Of a DNA stretch of 64,000 nt, positions 56,776 through 64,000 are shown piece by piece. Location: the NCBI RefSeq assembly GCF_025452235.1, contig NZ_CP104965.1, forward strand, positions 3,592,501 to 3,656,500, read 5' to 3'. Under the pieces are notes generated by a model that worked only from the letters and a program-made list of their open reading frames with translations, was not told the origin of the DNA and made no database searches. Each line of letters starts with the position of its first letter. Within the stretch, counting starts at the first letter, position 1. The stretch comes from Devosia neptuniae (GTDB lineage: Bacteria > Pseudomonadota > Alphaproteobacteria > Rhizobiales > Devosiaceae). The position numbers were made by a program, and so were the translations under genes.

Positions 56776-56858
56776 GCGCGTGTGGCGAAATTGGTAGACG
56801 CAGCAGATTTAGGTTCTGCCACCTAGGTGTGGAGGTTCGAGTCCTCTCACGCGCACCA
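56776..56858 (+). tRNA. tRNA-Leu (anticodon UAG), within the prophage
   Basis: An 83-base class II tRNA with encoded CCA. The acceptor GCGCGTG pairs with CACGCGC, the discriminator is A, anticodon stem GCAGA/TCTGC encloses loop TTTAGGT (UAG), and the variable arm is CACCTAGGTG. It appears intact. It is opposite in orientation to the truncated tRNA-Leu at 55505 and differs in the variable arm, so it is a separate gene rather than the restored target. It reads CUN codons. Any promoter would lie inside the integrase gene. Confidence 0.92.
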
Positions 56859-56861
56859 ACT

Positions 56862-57284
56862 TCACTTCTTCGGATTGATCTTGCCGCGAGTGTTGCCCTC
56901 AGGGGCAGCAGCCATGGCCTCTTCGTGCATGCGCTCGATATCCAGACGGGCGTCGATGTCTGCCCCCATAGAGAACGTGCCCTCGATCTGACGGGCCATC
57001 TTGGTGAGCAGTTCCTTGCCCTTAGTGGTCAGGTAGATCAGCCGCCTGCGGGTCTCACGCGGGTCAGTGACGGCCTCAATCAGGTTGAGCCCGGGCTTAC
57101 CCAGACGGTGGTACTCGGACAGCGCCGCGATGTTGCGCGAGACCGAGGCGTGGGACAGGCCGGTCATTTTGGTGAGGTCGGCCATGGTCAGGCCCGGGCG
57201 CATCGCCACGGAGAGCAGGATGTCGGCCTGCTGCATTGGCATGTCAGCACTGACGGCGCGGAGCAGACGGATGCTGAGCCTCAC
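56862..57284 (-). CDS. MarR-like winged-helix regulator (phage)
   Basis: A product of about 140 residues. A helix-turn-helix is clear (MADLTKMTGLSHASVSRNIA, about residues 33-52), followed by a wing with RRRLIYLTTKGKELL, the MarR pattern. The GTG at 57284 is preferred because the stretch SIRLLRAVSADMPMQQ before the later ATG (57242) fits the first MarR helix; GTG at 57326 is another option. It overlaps the 3' end of the lytic-protein gene. Presumably it controls phage genes, but no operator is visible. Confidence 0.75.
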   Translation of the reverse strand: MRLSIRLLRAVSADMPMQQADILLSVAMRPGLTMADLTKMTGLSHASVSRNIAALSEYHRLGKPGLNLIEAVTDPRETRRRLIYLTTKGKELLTKMARQIEGTFSMGADIDARLDIERMHEEAMAAAPEGNTRGKINPKK

Positions 57285-58221
57285 TGAGCTGCGACATGGG
57301 GGTGTTTGCAGGGACGCCAATGGCACCCGCTACGGTTGAGATGTAGTGGCCTGTGTTGTTGCCGTCCGATGCCGGGGCGTAGCGGGAGATCGCCTGCTCG
57401 ATGGACATGCCTGCGTATCCGGGGCTCGTGAAGAGCAGCGACTGCTTGGCGGCACGGCCAGCCTCGTAGGTCGGGAAGACGGCGAAGCGGCCATCAGTGC
57501 CGACCGCACCGTGCGACTTTGCGAAGTCCCCGAACTCGATATTGCCGGGGTTGTTGTTGCGCCAGTTGCGGGAGCCCTTGAAGGTGTAGTTCAGGCCGTC
57601 CGAACCTTTGACCGTGGTGAAGCCAGCACCAGCCTCAACCACCCCGGCGAACGAGAACGAAGCGCCTGAGGGGTTGGTGGGCGTGGCCGTGGCGTCCGGG
57701 GCCTGGGGCTTAGGAGCATCGGGCTGCGGGCCGGTTGGGGAAGCGGGCAAGGTACCTGCCGCCCAGTTGCCAGCCCAGCCAGCCTCAATCGCCTGGGCGA
57801 ACATCGGGTTGATGCTGGAGCCACCGGTCGTCGGGCCCCACATGGCCTTTGAGCCGCCACCAACGTGGACGCCCCAATCATAGTGACCGATGCCGGTGAA
57901 GCCCGCTGCGGCAGCATTCTGCAGGAAACGGGCATAAAGCCCCTGGTCATCGCCAGGGCGGATGGGCTTGCCATCGCGGACCAGGACGAGATCGGAGGTG
58001 TGACCGTGGCCGGTGTGATCGACATCGTGCCGGTCGCTGCCGGTACGTGGACCGGGAGTGCCTTTCGGAACCTGACCAGCCGAGGTGATGTCGATGGTGA
58101 GTGCGGGGTCGGTGCGCTTCACCACGTCCATGAGCTGGGTCACGTAGTCGCCCGAGAGCGGGAGCTGACGGGTTGAGCCCAGGCGGTAGTTCACGCCGGG
58201 AAAGAGTGTCTGGTTAGCCAT
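57244..58221 (-). CDS. phage virion lytic protein (peptidase-like plus structural muramidase-like domains)
   Basis: A 325-residue protein. The first half (about 1-150) contains DRHDVDHTGHGHTSDLVL, a His/Asp-rich pattern of metal-dependent D,D-peptidase folds. A Pro/Ala linker follows (about 160-190). The second half has NWRNNNPGNIEFG, then GRFAVFPTYEAGRAA and ISRYAPASDGNNT, matching the NNPGNI domain of phage structural transglycosylase-type proteins. The C-terminus ends soon after NTPMSQLS in an atypical basic tail, so the domain may be cut short. It lies downstream of the internal virion gene. Confidence 0.75.
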   Translation of the reverse strand: MANQTLFPGVNYRLGSTRQLPLSGDYVTQLMDVVKRTDPALTIDITSAGQVPKGTPGPRTGSDRHDVDHTGHGHTSDLVLVRDGKPIRPGDDQGLYARFLQNAAAAGFTGIGHYDWGVHVGGGSKAMWGPTTGGSSINPMFAQAIEAGWAGNWAAGTLPASPTGPQPDAPKPQAPDATATPTNPSGASFSFAGVVEAGAGFTTVKGSDGLNYTFKGSRNWRNNNPGNIEFGDFAKSHGAVGTDGRFAVFPTYEAGRAAKQSLLFTSPGYAGMSIEQAISRYAPASDGNNTGHYISTVAGAIGVPANTPMSQLSEAQHPSAPRRQC

Positions 58222-58266
58222 AGGTGTCCCTTGAAATGAAAAGGGCCACCCGAAGGTGACCCTGAG

Positions 58267-60420
58267 TTAGTTGTTGAGGAGACTTCCAGTCGTCCCCAAT
58301 TGCTGCAGGATGCCCTGCTGCGTGGGCGCTAGGCCCTGCGTGGCCTGCTCGGTGAGGAGCTGATCAGTCCGAACGGTGTCGAGCGCGGCACCCTGGTTGG
58401 TCTGCTGGGTGTTCTGTAGCTCTTCCAGCTTGGCCTGGGTGCGAGCATCAACCGCCTGCTGCATGGACTGCAGGGTGATGTAGCGCCGCTGGACGTTCTC
58501 GACCGGGTACGGAACCCCACCCTTGTAGACGAGCATCCAAACACCCGAGCCGTTGGTGGCCGGGGCAAGCGTCAGCTCGTCAGCGTCGAGGCCATCTAGC
58601 TCATCGGGGAAGTCGCGGACGTAGTCCTCGATCACCGTCTTAGCCAGCTCCTCGAAGTTCGGGGGGATGTGCCGGTCGTTGGTCGGAACCCACTGGCCGT
58701 TGACGGCGACGTGGCTGTTCAGGAAGTCCTTCTTGGCCTCCTCACCTGCCGCCTTGCCGGTCATGGTTCCCATGGCCCCGTACTCGGCCTGACGCCGGGT
58801 GATGAAGTCCGAGACGATTGCCTCGTTGTTCGCCGTGCCCTTGCCGATGCCGAACCAGCCACCACCACCATCACCGATATCCCGCACGATGCCTTCCAAG
58901 TCCTCCTTCTTGAGGGAGGTCATAGGGTTGCTGATCGGCGGGCTGCGGACGATGTTGGCCGCGTGGCTGAGCGCTTGGGATTCGTCCATGCCACCGAGCT
59001 GCACCGCAGTCCGATAGGTCTCGTAGAACCGCTTCACCTCCTCGTCCTGAATGTGCCGCGAGAGCAACATCGGGGACTGAGCATGGAGCTGGGTGTAGAG
59101 CTTCGCGCCTTCCACGAGTTGCGGCGGGGGCTCGCCCGAGAGGGACCAAGCGTGGCCCGCGACGGACCCTGCGGACAGGAGCTGCTGCCACTGCGGGTTC
59201 TCGATGCCTGCCATGGTGAACTGGCCTGCCATCAGCGAGAGCTTGCCCCCCTCGTCCAGGCCCTGGTCATCAGCAATGGCGTTGACCTGTTCGACGATGT
59301 CCTCGGCCAGCCACTTCTGCTGTTCCTGTACGGTGACCTGAATGGGCTCGCCCTTCTCGTTGCGGACGGTACCAGCTTCGAGGAACGGGACGCGGCCACT
59401 CTCGACGAGCTGGAGGTTCTGCCCCCGGAGGTCGATCTTGTCGCGCCACGCCTGGGTCTCCAGAGCCGCCTTGTCGGCAGCGGTGGCAGCGGCTTGCTGT
59501 GCCTGGACGAGGTTGTTCTGGCTCTGCCGCACGAGTGCAACGACACCAGCCTCGGTGTAGACCCCCGGGTTCTCCTTGTGGAACGTGAACAGCTCCTCAT
59601 CATTGAGGGTGCCAGCCTGGGCCAGCCCGTCGAAGTAGGTCATCGCCGTGAGAGACGCCTGACGGTTCAGCTCTTCACGCTTTGCAGTGGCCACTGAAAG
59701 CACCTTGGCGGCACCGGCAGCGAACCTACGGTCCTCCGAGATAGGCGCGAGCATGGCATTGACCATGTCGAGGTTGCCCTCATTGGCGAACTGCTCGGCC
59801 ACTGCCAGCCACTCGGCGTCCTGCTCGTGGAGGGGGATGTTCAGGAGGTCGGCGTTCCCAGCCATACGGCCACGGAGGTCGGTGACGATCTCCTCAGGTG
59901 GACGGCCATCGGCCAGCATCTGCTTGGCGTTGCCCAGGAAGACATCGTAGACGCCGCCCTTGGCATTCTCGACCGCAAGCTGGGACACGTCAGCCGTGTG
60001 CTGGCCAGCAATCTTGCCACGGAAGGTCTCCATCTGGGGCTGATACCCGCCCATGAAGTATTCATTGTCACCGTACTGCTGCAGGTCTTCGGCAATGGCC
60101 GTCGAGATGAACTCGTCCAGGTTGCCGTTCTGCTTGTCGAAGTTGGTGTAGTACTCCTGGGTCAGCTCGTTGGTCCGATAGAGGGCCTGACGCTCACCGA
60201 ACAGGCGCATGCCCAGCTCAGCCCGCAGCCCGGCATGGACAAACCGCTCCTTGGCATAGAAGTCGCCATAGGCCGCCTTTCCGGCCAGCAGAGGCGTCAT
60301 GTCCGGCAGGCGGAAGCCGCTGATGTCCTCGCTAAAGGCCGACAGAAACCGCGGCAGATCGCGCGCATTATAGGCCTCGAACTGCAGCTGGACACATTGC
60401 AGTGGCGTCATCATAGTCAT
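58267..60420 (-). CDS. chimeric protein: NTF2-like N-terminus fused to phage internal virion protein
   Basis: A 717-residue open frame of mixed origin. Residues 1 to about 70 (VQLQFEAYNARDLPRFLSAF, then TPLLAGKAAYGDFYAKERF) look like the start of a host NTF2/SnoaL-like enzyme. The rest is helical, Gln/Ala-rich and resembles internal virion proteins of T7-like phages, ending TTGSLLNN. The switch falls near 60205 without loss of frame. The ATG at 60420 (or 60414) is the natural start of the NTF2-like gene. The fusion is probably an accident of the deletion that removed the rest of the prophage, and a function for it is doubtful. Confidence 0.72.
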   Translation of the reverse strand: MTMMTPLQCVQLQFEAYNARDLPRFLSAFSEDISGFRLPDMTPLLAGKAAYGDFYAKERFVHAGLRAELGMRLFGERQALYRTNELTQEYYTNFDKQNGNLDEFISTAIAEDLQQYGDNEYFMGGYQPQMETFRGKIAGQHTADVSQLAVENAKGGVYDVFLGNAKQMLADGRPPEEIVTDLRGRMAGNADLLNIPLHEQDAEWLAVAEQFANEGNLDMVNAMLAPISEDRRFAAGAAKVLSVATAKREELNRQASLTAMTYFDGLAQAGTLNDEELFTFHKENPGVYTEAGVVALVRQSQNNLVQAQQAAATAADKAALETQAWRDKIDLRGQNLQLVESGRVPFLEAGTVRNEKGEPIQVTVQEQQKWLAEDIVEQVNAIADDQGLDEGGKLSLMAGQFTMAGIENPQWQQLLSAGSVAGHAWSLSGEPPPQLVEGAKLYTQLHAQSPMLLSRHIQDEEVKRFYETYRTAVQLGGMDESQALSHAANIVRSPPISNPMTSLKKEDLEGIVRDIGDGGGGWFGIGKGTANNEAIVSDFITRRQAEYGAMGTMTGKAAGEEAKKDFLNSHVAVNGQWVPTNDRHIPPNFEELAKTVIEDYVRDFPDELDGLDADELTLAPATNGSGVWMLVYKGGVPYPVENVQRRYITLQSMQQAVDARTQAKLEELQNTQQTNQGAALDTVRTDQLLTEQATQGLAPTQQGILQQLGTTGSLLNN
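60205..60420 (-). pseudogene. 5' fragment of a host NTF2/SnoaL-like gene
   Basis: About 70 codons remain of a family normally about 110-140 residues long. The visible part covers the first helices and the start of the sheet, up to HAGLRAEL; the catalytic barrel and C-terminus are missing. It is divergent from glnB. This marks the host side of the prophage junction. Confidence 0.6.
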
Positions 60421-60455
60421 TTTCGGCCCGGTTCTTTCAACGAGGGAGTGGCAGA

Positions 60456-60514
60456 TGCACAAAATCTGTGCATCACGACGCTATTTTGATCATAGACTGC
60501 ACACTGGTGGTGCT
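60456..60514 (+). promoter_or_regulatory. two NtrC-type enhancer sites upstream of glnB
   Basis: Site 1 (60456-60472) is TGCACA-N5-TGTGCA. Site 2 (60498-60514) is TGCAC-N6-GGTGCT, one base from the NtrC consensus TGCAC-N6-GGTGCA. They lie about 65-140 bp upstream of the predicted sigma-54 promoter, the usual enhancer range. Nitrogen-limitation control by NtrBC is expected. Confidence 0.75.
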
Positions 60515-60578
60515 TATAAACTTCAGCATAAGCCGGCAAGTCTTTAGCAACACAATCTTTTTTATGTTTGTGTCAGCG

Positions 60579-60594
60579 TGGCACAGGCCATGCA
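60579..60594 (+). promoter_or_regulatory. sigma-54 promoter of glnB-glnA
   Basis: TGGCACAGGCCATGCA matches the -24/-12 consensus TGGCAC-N5-TTGCA with one difference and exact spacing. The glnB start is 46 bases downstream, leaving room for a short leader. With the upstream NtrC-like sites this forms a standard nitrogen-regulated promoter. Confidence 0.8.
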
Positions 60595-60618
60595 TACGGG
60601 ATGGCGGTATCCGCCTAA

Positions 60619-60978
<360 letters not shown>

Positions 60979-61050
60979 GGGCCCTCCCCTTTAGAAGCGA
61001 CGCGCCCGAGACAAACAACAAGCATTCCGATTTAGACAGGGGAAGACCTA

Positions 61051-62460
61051 ATGACCACCGGAAGCGACCTCCTTCAGAAGATCAAAGACGAGAACATCAA
61101 GTATCTCGACCTGCGCTTCACCGACCCACGCGGCAAGCTGCAGCACGTCACGCTCGACGTGTCGATCGTCGATGAGGACCTGTTCGAAGAAGGTACCATG
61201 TTCGACGGTTCCTCGATCGGTGGCTGGAAGGCCATCAACGAGTCCGACATGGTCCTGATGCCCGATCCCAATTCGCACTATATGGACCCCTTCTTCGGCG
61301 CGTCCACGCTGGTGGTGAACTGCGACATTCTCGAGCCCCTGACCTACCAGCCCTATAGCCGCGATCCGCGCACCACGGCCAAGAAGGCCGAAGCCTTCCT
61401 CAAGGCATCGGGCATTGGCGACACGGTCGTGTTCGGCGCCGAGCCGGAATTCTTCATGTTCGACGACGTGAAGTATTCCAATACCCCGTTTAAGGTGGGC
61501 TTCGAGGTCGATCACCCTGAGCTGCCGTCCAACAACGACACCGCCTATGAAGCCGGCAATAACGGCCACCATATCGGTCTGAAGAAGGGCTATTTCCCGG
61601 TTCCCCCGCTCGATAGCGCGCAGGATATCCGTGGCGAAATGCTGGCTGCCATGGCCGACATGGGCGTGGTCGTCGAAAAGCACCACCACGAAGTGGCTTC
61701 GGCCCAGCACGAACTCGGCATCAAGTTTGCGCCGATGATCAAGGCTGCCGATGACGTGCAGATCTACAAGTACGTGATCCACCAGGTTGCCAATGCCTAT
61801 GGCAAGACCGTGACCTTCATGCCAAAGCCGATCTTCGGCGACAATGGCTCGGGCATGCACTGCCACCAGTCGATCTGGAAGGACGGCAAGCCGCTGTTCG
61901 CCGGCGACCAGTATGCTGGCCTGTCGATGGAAGCGCTGTATTATATCGGCGGTATCATCAAGCACGCCAAGGCGATCAACGCCTTCACCAACCCGACCAC
62001 CAATAGCTACAAGCGCCTGGTGCCGGGCTTTGAAGCCCCCGTGCTGCTGGCCTATTCGGCCCGCAACCGCTCGGCGTCCTGCCGTATCCCCTTCGGCCAG
62101 TCGCCGAAGTCCAAGCGTATCGAAATCCGCTTCCCCGACCCGCTGGCCAACCCATACCTGGCCTTCTCGGCCATGCTCATGGCCGGCCTCGACGGCATCA
62201 AGAACAAGATCCACCCCGGCGAGCCGATGGACAAGGACCTGTACGAACTGCCGCGCCAGGAACTGATGCAGATCCCGCATGTCTGCGGTTCGCTGCGCGA
62301 AGCCCTGACGAGCCTGGATGCCGACCGCGAGTTCCTGCTCGCCGGTGGCGTGTTCGACAACGACCAGATCGACAGCTATATCGAGCTGAAGATGACCGAA
62401 GTCGTGAAGTTCGAGCAGACCCCGCATCCGGTCGAATACGAAATGTACTACTCGGCTTAA
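61051..62460 (+). CDS. glnA: glutamine synthetase, type I
   Basis: Makes glutamine from glutamate, ammonia and ATP. The 469-residue protein has the metal and glutamate site signatures FDGSSIGGW near residue 51 and a [16 protein letters not shown] region near residue 260. The adenylylation site Tyr is in KDLYELP near residue 397, so it is the adenylylated GSI-beta type controlled through PII and GlnE. It lies 72 bp after glnB, with GGGGAAG before the ATG, and is followed by a strong terminator. Confidence 0.97.
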   Translation: MTTGSDLLQKIKDENIKYLDLRFTDPRGKLQHVTLDVSIVDEDLFEEGTMFDGSSIGGWKAINESDMVLMPDPNSHYMDPFFGASTLVVNCDILEPLTYQPYSRDPRTTAKKAEAFLKASGIGDTVVFGAEPEFFMFDDVKYSNTPFKVGFEVDHPELPSNNDTAYEAGNNGHHIGLKKGYFPVPPLDSAQDIRGEMLAAMADMGVVVEKHHHEVASAQHELGIKFAPMIKAADDVQIYKYVIHQVANAYGKTVTFMPKPIFGDNGSGMHCHQSIWKDGKPLFAGDQYAGLSMEALYYIGGIIKHAKAINAFTNPTTNSYKRLVPGFEAPVLLAYSARNRSASCRIPFGQSPKSKRIEIRFPDPLANPYLAFSAMLMAGLDGIKNKIHPGEPMDKDLYELPRQELMQIPHVCGSLREALTSLDADREFLLAGGVFDNDQIDSYIELKMTEVVKFEQTPHPVEYEMYYSA

Positions 62461-62480
62461 GCCGCTTTCATGCGATGAGA

Positions 62481-62506
62481 AAAGGGACCCGAAAGGGTCC
62501 CTTTTT
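62481..62506 (+). terminator. glnA rho-independent terminator
   Basis: AAAGGGACCC and GGGTCCCTTT form a 10-bp stem around GAAA (62481-62504), running into a five-T tract, 20 bases past the glnA stop. A textbook intrinsic terminator. Confidence 0.93.
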
Positions 62507-62527
62507 GTTTGGGGAGGTCTCGTGGGC

Positions 62528-62908
62528 TCACTGCAAATTCTGCGGCACCCCGTCCGCGATCTCGTAGTAATCCCCCTTGTCCGCCACGAAGATATGCATG
62601 GCCAGCTTGGTATGCGTGGGCGTGTCGAACGCGCCCAGGGAGATGCCGATCCAGTCGCGATGCACCGGATCGAAGAACAGCGACGAGCCGCAGATCGCGC
62701 AAAAGCCGCGCCGGACCTTTTCCGACGAATGATACCAGGTCACATGCTCCCCGCCCTCGATCGCCACCGCCGAGCGCGGCACGTCGACGCCGGCTTCATA
62801 ATGCCCGGTATGCTTACGGCACTTGGTGCAATGGCAGGCCGAGCCCATGGGCAAAGCGCCCGCGACCGTAAAGCTGATGGCGCCGCATAGGCACGAGCCC
62901 TTGTTCAT
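62528..62908 (-). CDS. GFA family (glutathione-dependent formaldehyde-activating-like) protein
   Basis: A 126-residue zinc-binding protein. The ligand motifs CLCGAI (residue 6), CHCTKCRKHTG (about 25) and CAICGS (about 70) define the GFA fold. Founding members bind glutathione and were proposed to speed its adduct formation with formaldehyde; most relatives have unknown roles. Single gene, convergent with glnA. Confidence 0.85.
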   Translation of the reverse strand: MNKGSCLCGAISFTVAGALPMGSACHCTKCRKHTGHYEAGVDVPRSAVAIEGGEHVTWYHSSEKVRRGFCAICGSSLFFDPVHRDWIGISLGAFDTPTHTKLAMHIFVADKGDYYEIADGVPQNLQ

Positions 62909-62989
62909 ATTTGCCTCCCATTGGTCAGCTACTTTCGCAATGCAGGTGCGAACGTGTCAAACGAGGAGCGTGCGCCTAAACTCACAAAA

Positions 62990-63093
62990 ACGGGGTTCCA
63001 CTTCCGCGGGAATGACACCGAGAGAGAGAGGCCGGTTCCGCGCGGAACCCCTCCACCCACAATGTCATTCCCGCGAAAGCGGGAACCTCCGTT
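62990..63093. repeat. REP-like inverted doublet, copy B
   Basis: An inverted, more diverged unit at about 62990-63018 faces a forward unit at 63051-63093. The forward unit is identical to copy A (47461-47503) except for two bases. It lies in the 249-bp gap between the GFA gene start and the gyrA end. No other gene is seen in this gap. Confidence 0.8.
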
Positions 63094-63124
63094 TCCTTCA
63101 CTTCCTCAGATAGACCAGCCAACA

Positions 63125-63147
63125 AAAAGGGCGCCGCAGCGCCCTTT
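63125..63147 (-). terminator. gyrA rho-independent terminator
   Basis: On the minus strand, GGGCGC and GCGCCC form the core stem around a short loop, followed by TTTTTG. It lies 10 bases past the gyrA stop codon. Confidence 0.85.
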
Positions 63148-63157
63148 TCTTTATTCG

Positions 63158-64000
63158 TCAGCCGGCCTCGGGCGCCTCAGGAGCTTCCGGGGTGTCCGGA
63201 GTTTCCTCGTCGTCCTCCGGCTCGCTGATATGCTCGACCGACACCACCTTTTCGTCTTCCGCCGTGTCGAAGACGATGACGCCCTGGCTGCCGCGCGAGA
63301 CGATGCGGATCGGCTTGTCGCCGCCGACCGGCAGGCGGATGGTCTGGCCGCCATCGCTGATCAGCATGATCTGGTCGTCGTCGGCCACGGGGAAGCTGGC
63401 GACCAGATTGCCGTTGCGCTTGTTGACCGCCATGGCGACGATGCCCTTACCGCCACGCCCGGTGATCCGGTATTCGTGGCTGGAGGTGCGCTTGCCATAA
63501 CCGTTTTCGGAGATGGTCAGGATGAACTGCTCGATGGCAGACATCTGGGCGTAACGTTCCTGGCTGAGTTCGCCGGCAACCACATCGCCCTCGTCCGCCG
63601 AACCGGTTTCCTCGCTCTCGCCTTCGCCACGCACCGCACGGCTCATCTTGAGATAGGCGGCGCGTTCTTCGGCCGTGGCGTCGGAGTGGTTGATGACCGC
63701 CATGGAGATGACCACGTCGTCCTTGGCCAGTTGAATGCCGCGCACGCCCATGGAATCGCGGCCCTTGAACACGCGGACATCGTCCACCTGGAAGCGGATG
63801 GCCTGGCCCAAAGCCGTGGTCAGCAACACGTCATGATTGGCGGTGGCCGTTTCGACGCCGACGATCTGATCGCCTTCATCGAGCTTCATGGCGATCTTGC
63901 CGTTCTGGCGCACTTCGACAAAGTCGGCCAGCGAGTTGCGGCGTACCGTGCCGCGCGTCGTGGCGAACATGATGTCGAGGTTTGCCCAGCTATCCTCATC
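63158..64000 (-). CDS. gyrA: DNA gyrase subunit A, C-terminal part (partial)
   Basis: Only the last 280 residues lie in the window; the gene continues past base 64000. The part seen is the DNA-wrapping beta-pinwheel: blades with FATTRGTVRRN (about 10 residues in), ALGQAIRF, DSMGVRGIQL, GYGKRTSSHEYRITGRGGKGIV and ISDGGQTIRLPV. It ends in an acidic tail of Glu/Asp/Pro/Thr, as in other GyrA proteins. The conserved GyrA-box lies in the first blades, beyond the window. GyrA introduces negative supercoils with GyrB. Confidence 0.94.
   Translation of the reverse strand, partial: DEDSWANLDIMFATTRGTVRRNSLADFVEVRQNGKIAMKLDEGDQIVGVETATANHDVLLTTALGQAIRFQVDDVRVFKGRDSMGVRGIQLAKDDVVISMAVINHSDATAEERAAYLKMSRAVRGEGESEETGSADEGDVVAGELSQERYAQMSAIEQFILTISENGYGKRTSSHEYRITGRGGKGIVAMAVNKRNGNLVASFPVADDDQIMLISDGGQTIRLPVGGDKPIRIVSRGSQGVIVFDTAEDEKVVSVEHISEPEDDEETPDTPEAPEAPEAG

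Larger units (their letters stand above)
55505..60210. mobile_element. prophage remnant (podovirus-like), about 4.7 kb
   Basis: The segment comprises an attachment-type tRNA-Leu remnant, tyrosine integrase, tRNA-Leu, MarR-like regulator, lytic/structural protein and a large internal-virion-type protein. Except for the tRNA, all are read leftwards. Replication, head and terminase genes are absent, and no second attachment site is found before glnB. The right end lies inside a host NTF2-like gene near 60205. Most of the phage and the right attachment site have evidently been deleted. Confidence 0.75.

Noticed and set aside
55505..56858. Truncated and intact tRNA-Leu as left and right attachment sites of a 1.3-kb element
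   Set aside because: Attachment sites must be direct repeats. These are in opposite orientation and differ in the variable arm, so they are not a matched pair.

Overview
The window looks like chromosomal DNA of a GC-rich alphaproteobacterium of the order Hyphomicrobiales, most like the Devosia group. This is inferred from gene families and their order (rpsB-tsf, sdhE-mfd, an IalB protein, a split flagellar fliK/fhlB pair, glnB-glnA with NtrC-type control). No database search was possible. Almost all of it is ordinary, densely packed chromosome. The only clear foreign DNA is a decayed prophage at about 55.5-60.2 kb.

Layout. 0-3.2 kb: tsf and rpsB, a PilZ protein and a small dinucleotide-binding oxidoreductase. 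3.5-9.1 kb: one tightly coupled operon with a Tat-exported binding protein, two permeases, an ATPase, a glycerophosphodiester phosphodiesterase and an inositol-monophosphatase-type enzyme. It reads as an uptake-and-hydrolysis pathway for a glycerophosphodiester, possibly glycerophosphoinositol. 9.1-17.9 kb: small envelope and housekeeping genes (nucleosidase, SleB-type hydrolase, DUF2076, lipoprotein, FliK/FhlB, glycosyltransferase, FecR protein, DUF1993, potassium channel with a zinc ribbon). 17.9-21.2 kb: a response regulator, a small membrane protein and an SLC5-STAC-histidine kinase. 21.3-30.7 kb: an HTH/IrrE-type regulator divergent from a five-gene branched-chain-type ABC transporter, which converges on pxpBCA (5-oxoprolinase).

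31-36.5 kb: tRNA-Ser, quinone oxidoreductase, TerC, two YeeE/YedE half-transporters with a UbiH-like monooxygenase, and an IalB gene broken by a frameshift. 36.6-46.7 kb: mfd-sdhE, recG, glmS-glmU and a SPOR-like protein. 46.8-55.5 kb: tRNA-Lys, a membrane protein, map-pgi-tgt, a methyltransferase, nnr and tig. 55.5-60.2 kb: prophage remnant, bounded on the left by the 3' part of a tRNA-Leu gene and ending on the right inside a host NTF2-like gene, with which a phage virion gene is fused in frame. 60.4-64 kb: glnB-glnA behind two NtrC-like sites and a sigma-54 promoter, a GFA-family protein and the 3' end of gyrA.

Most worth a second look: the prophage junction and its in-frame chimera; a phage-borne tRNA-Leu(UAG) with the same anticodon as the truncated host tRNA; a Tgt lacking three of four zinc ligands; a histidine-kinase-like dimerisation segment inside the HTH/IrrE regulator; the candidate glycerophosphoinositol operon; and two single-base frameshifts at five-base C runs (livH-like and ialB), which may be sequencing errors.
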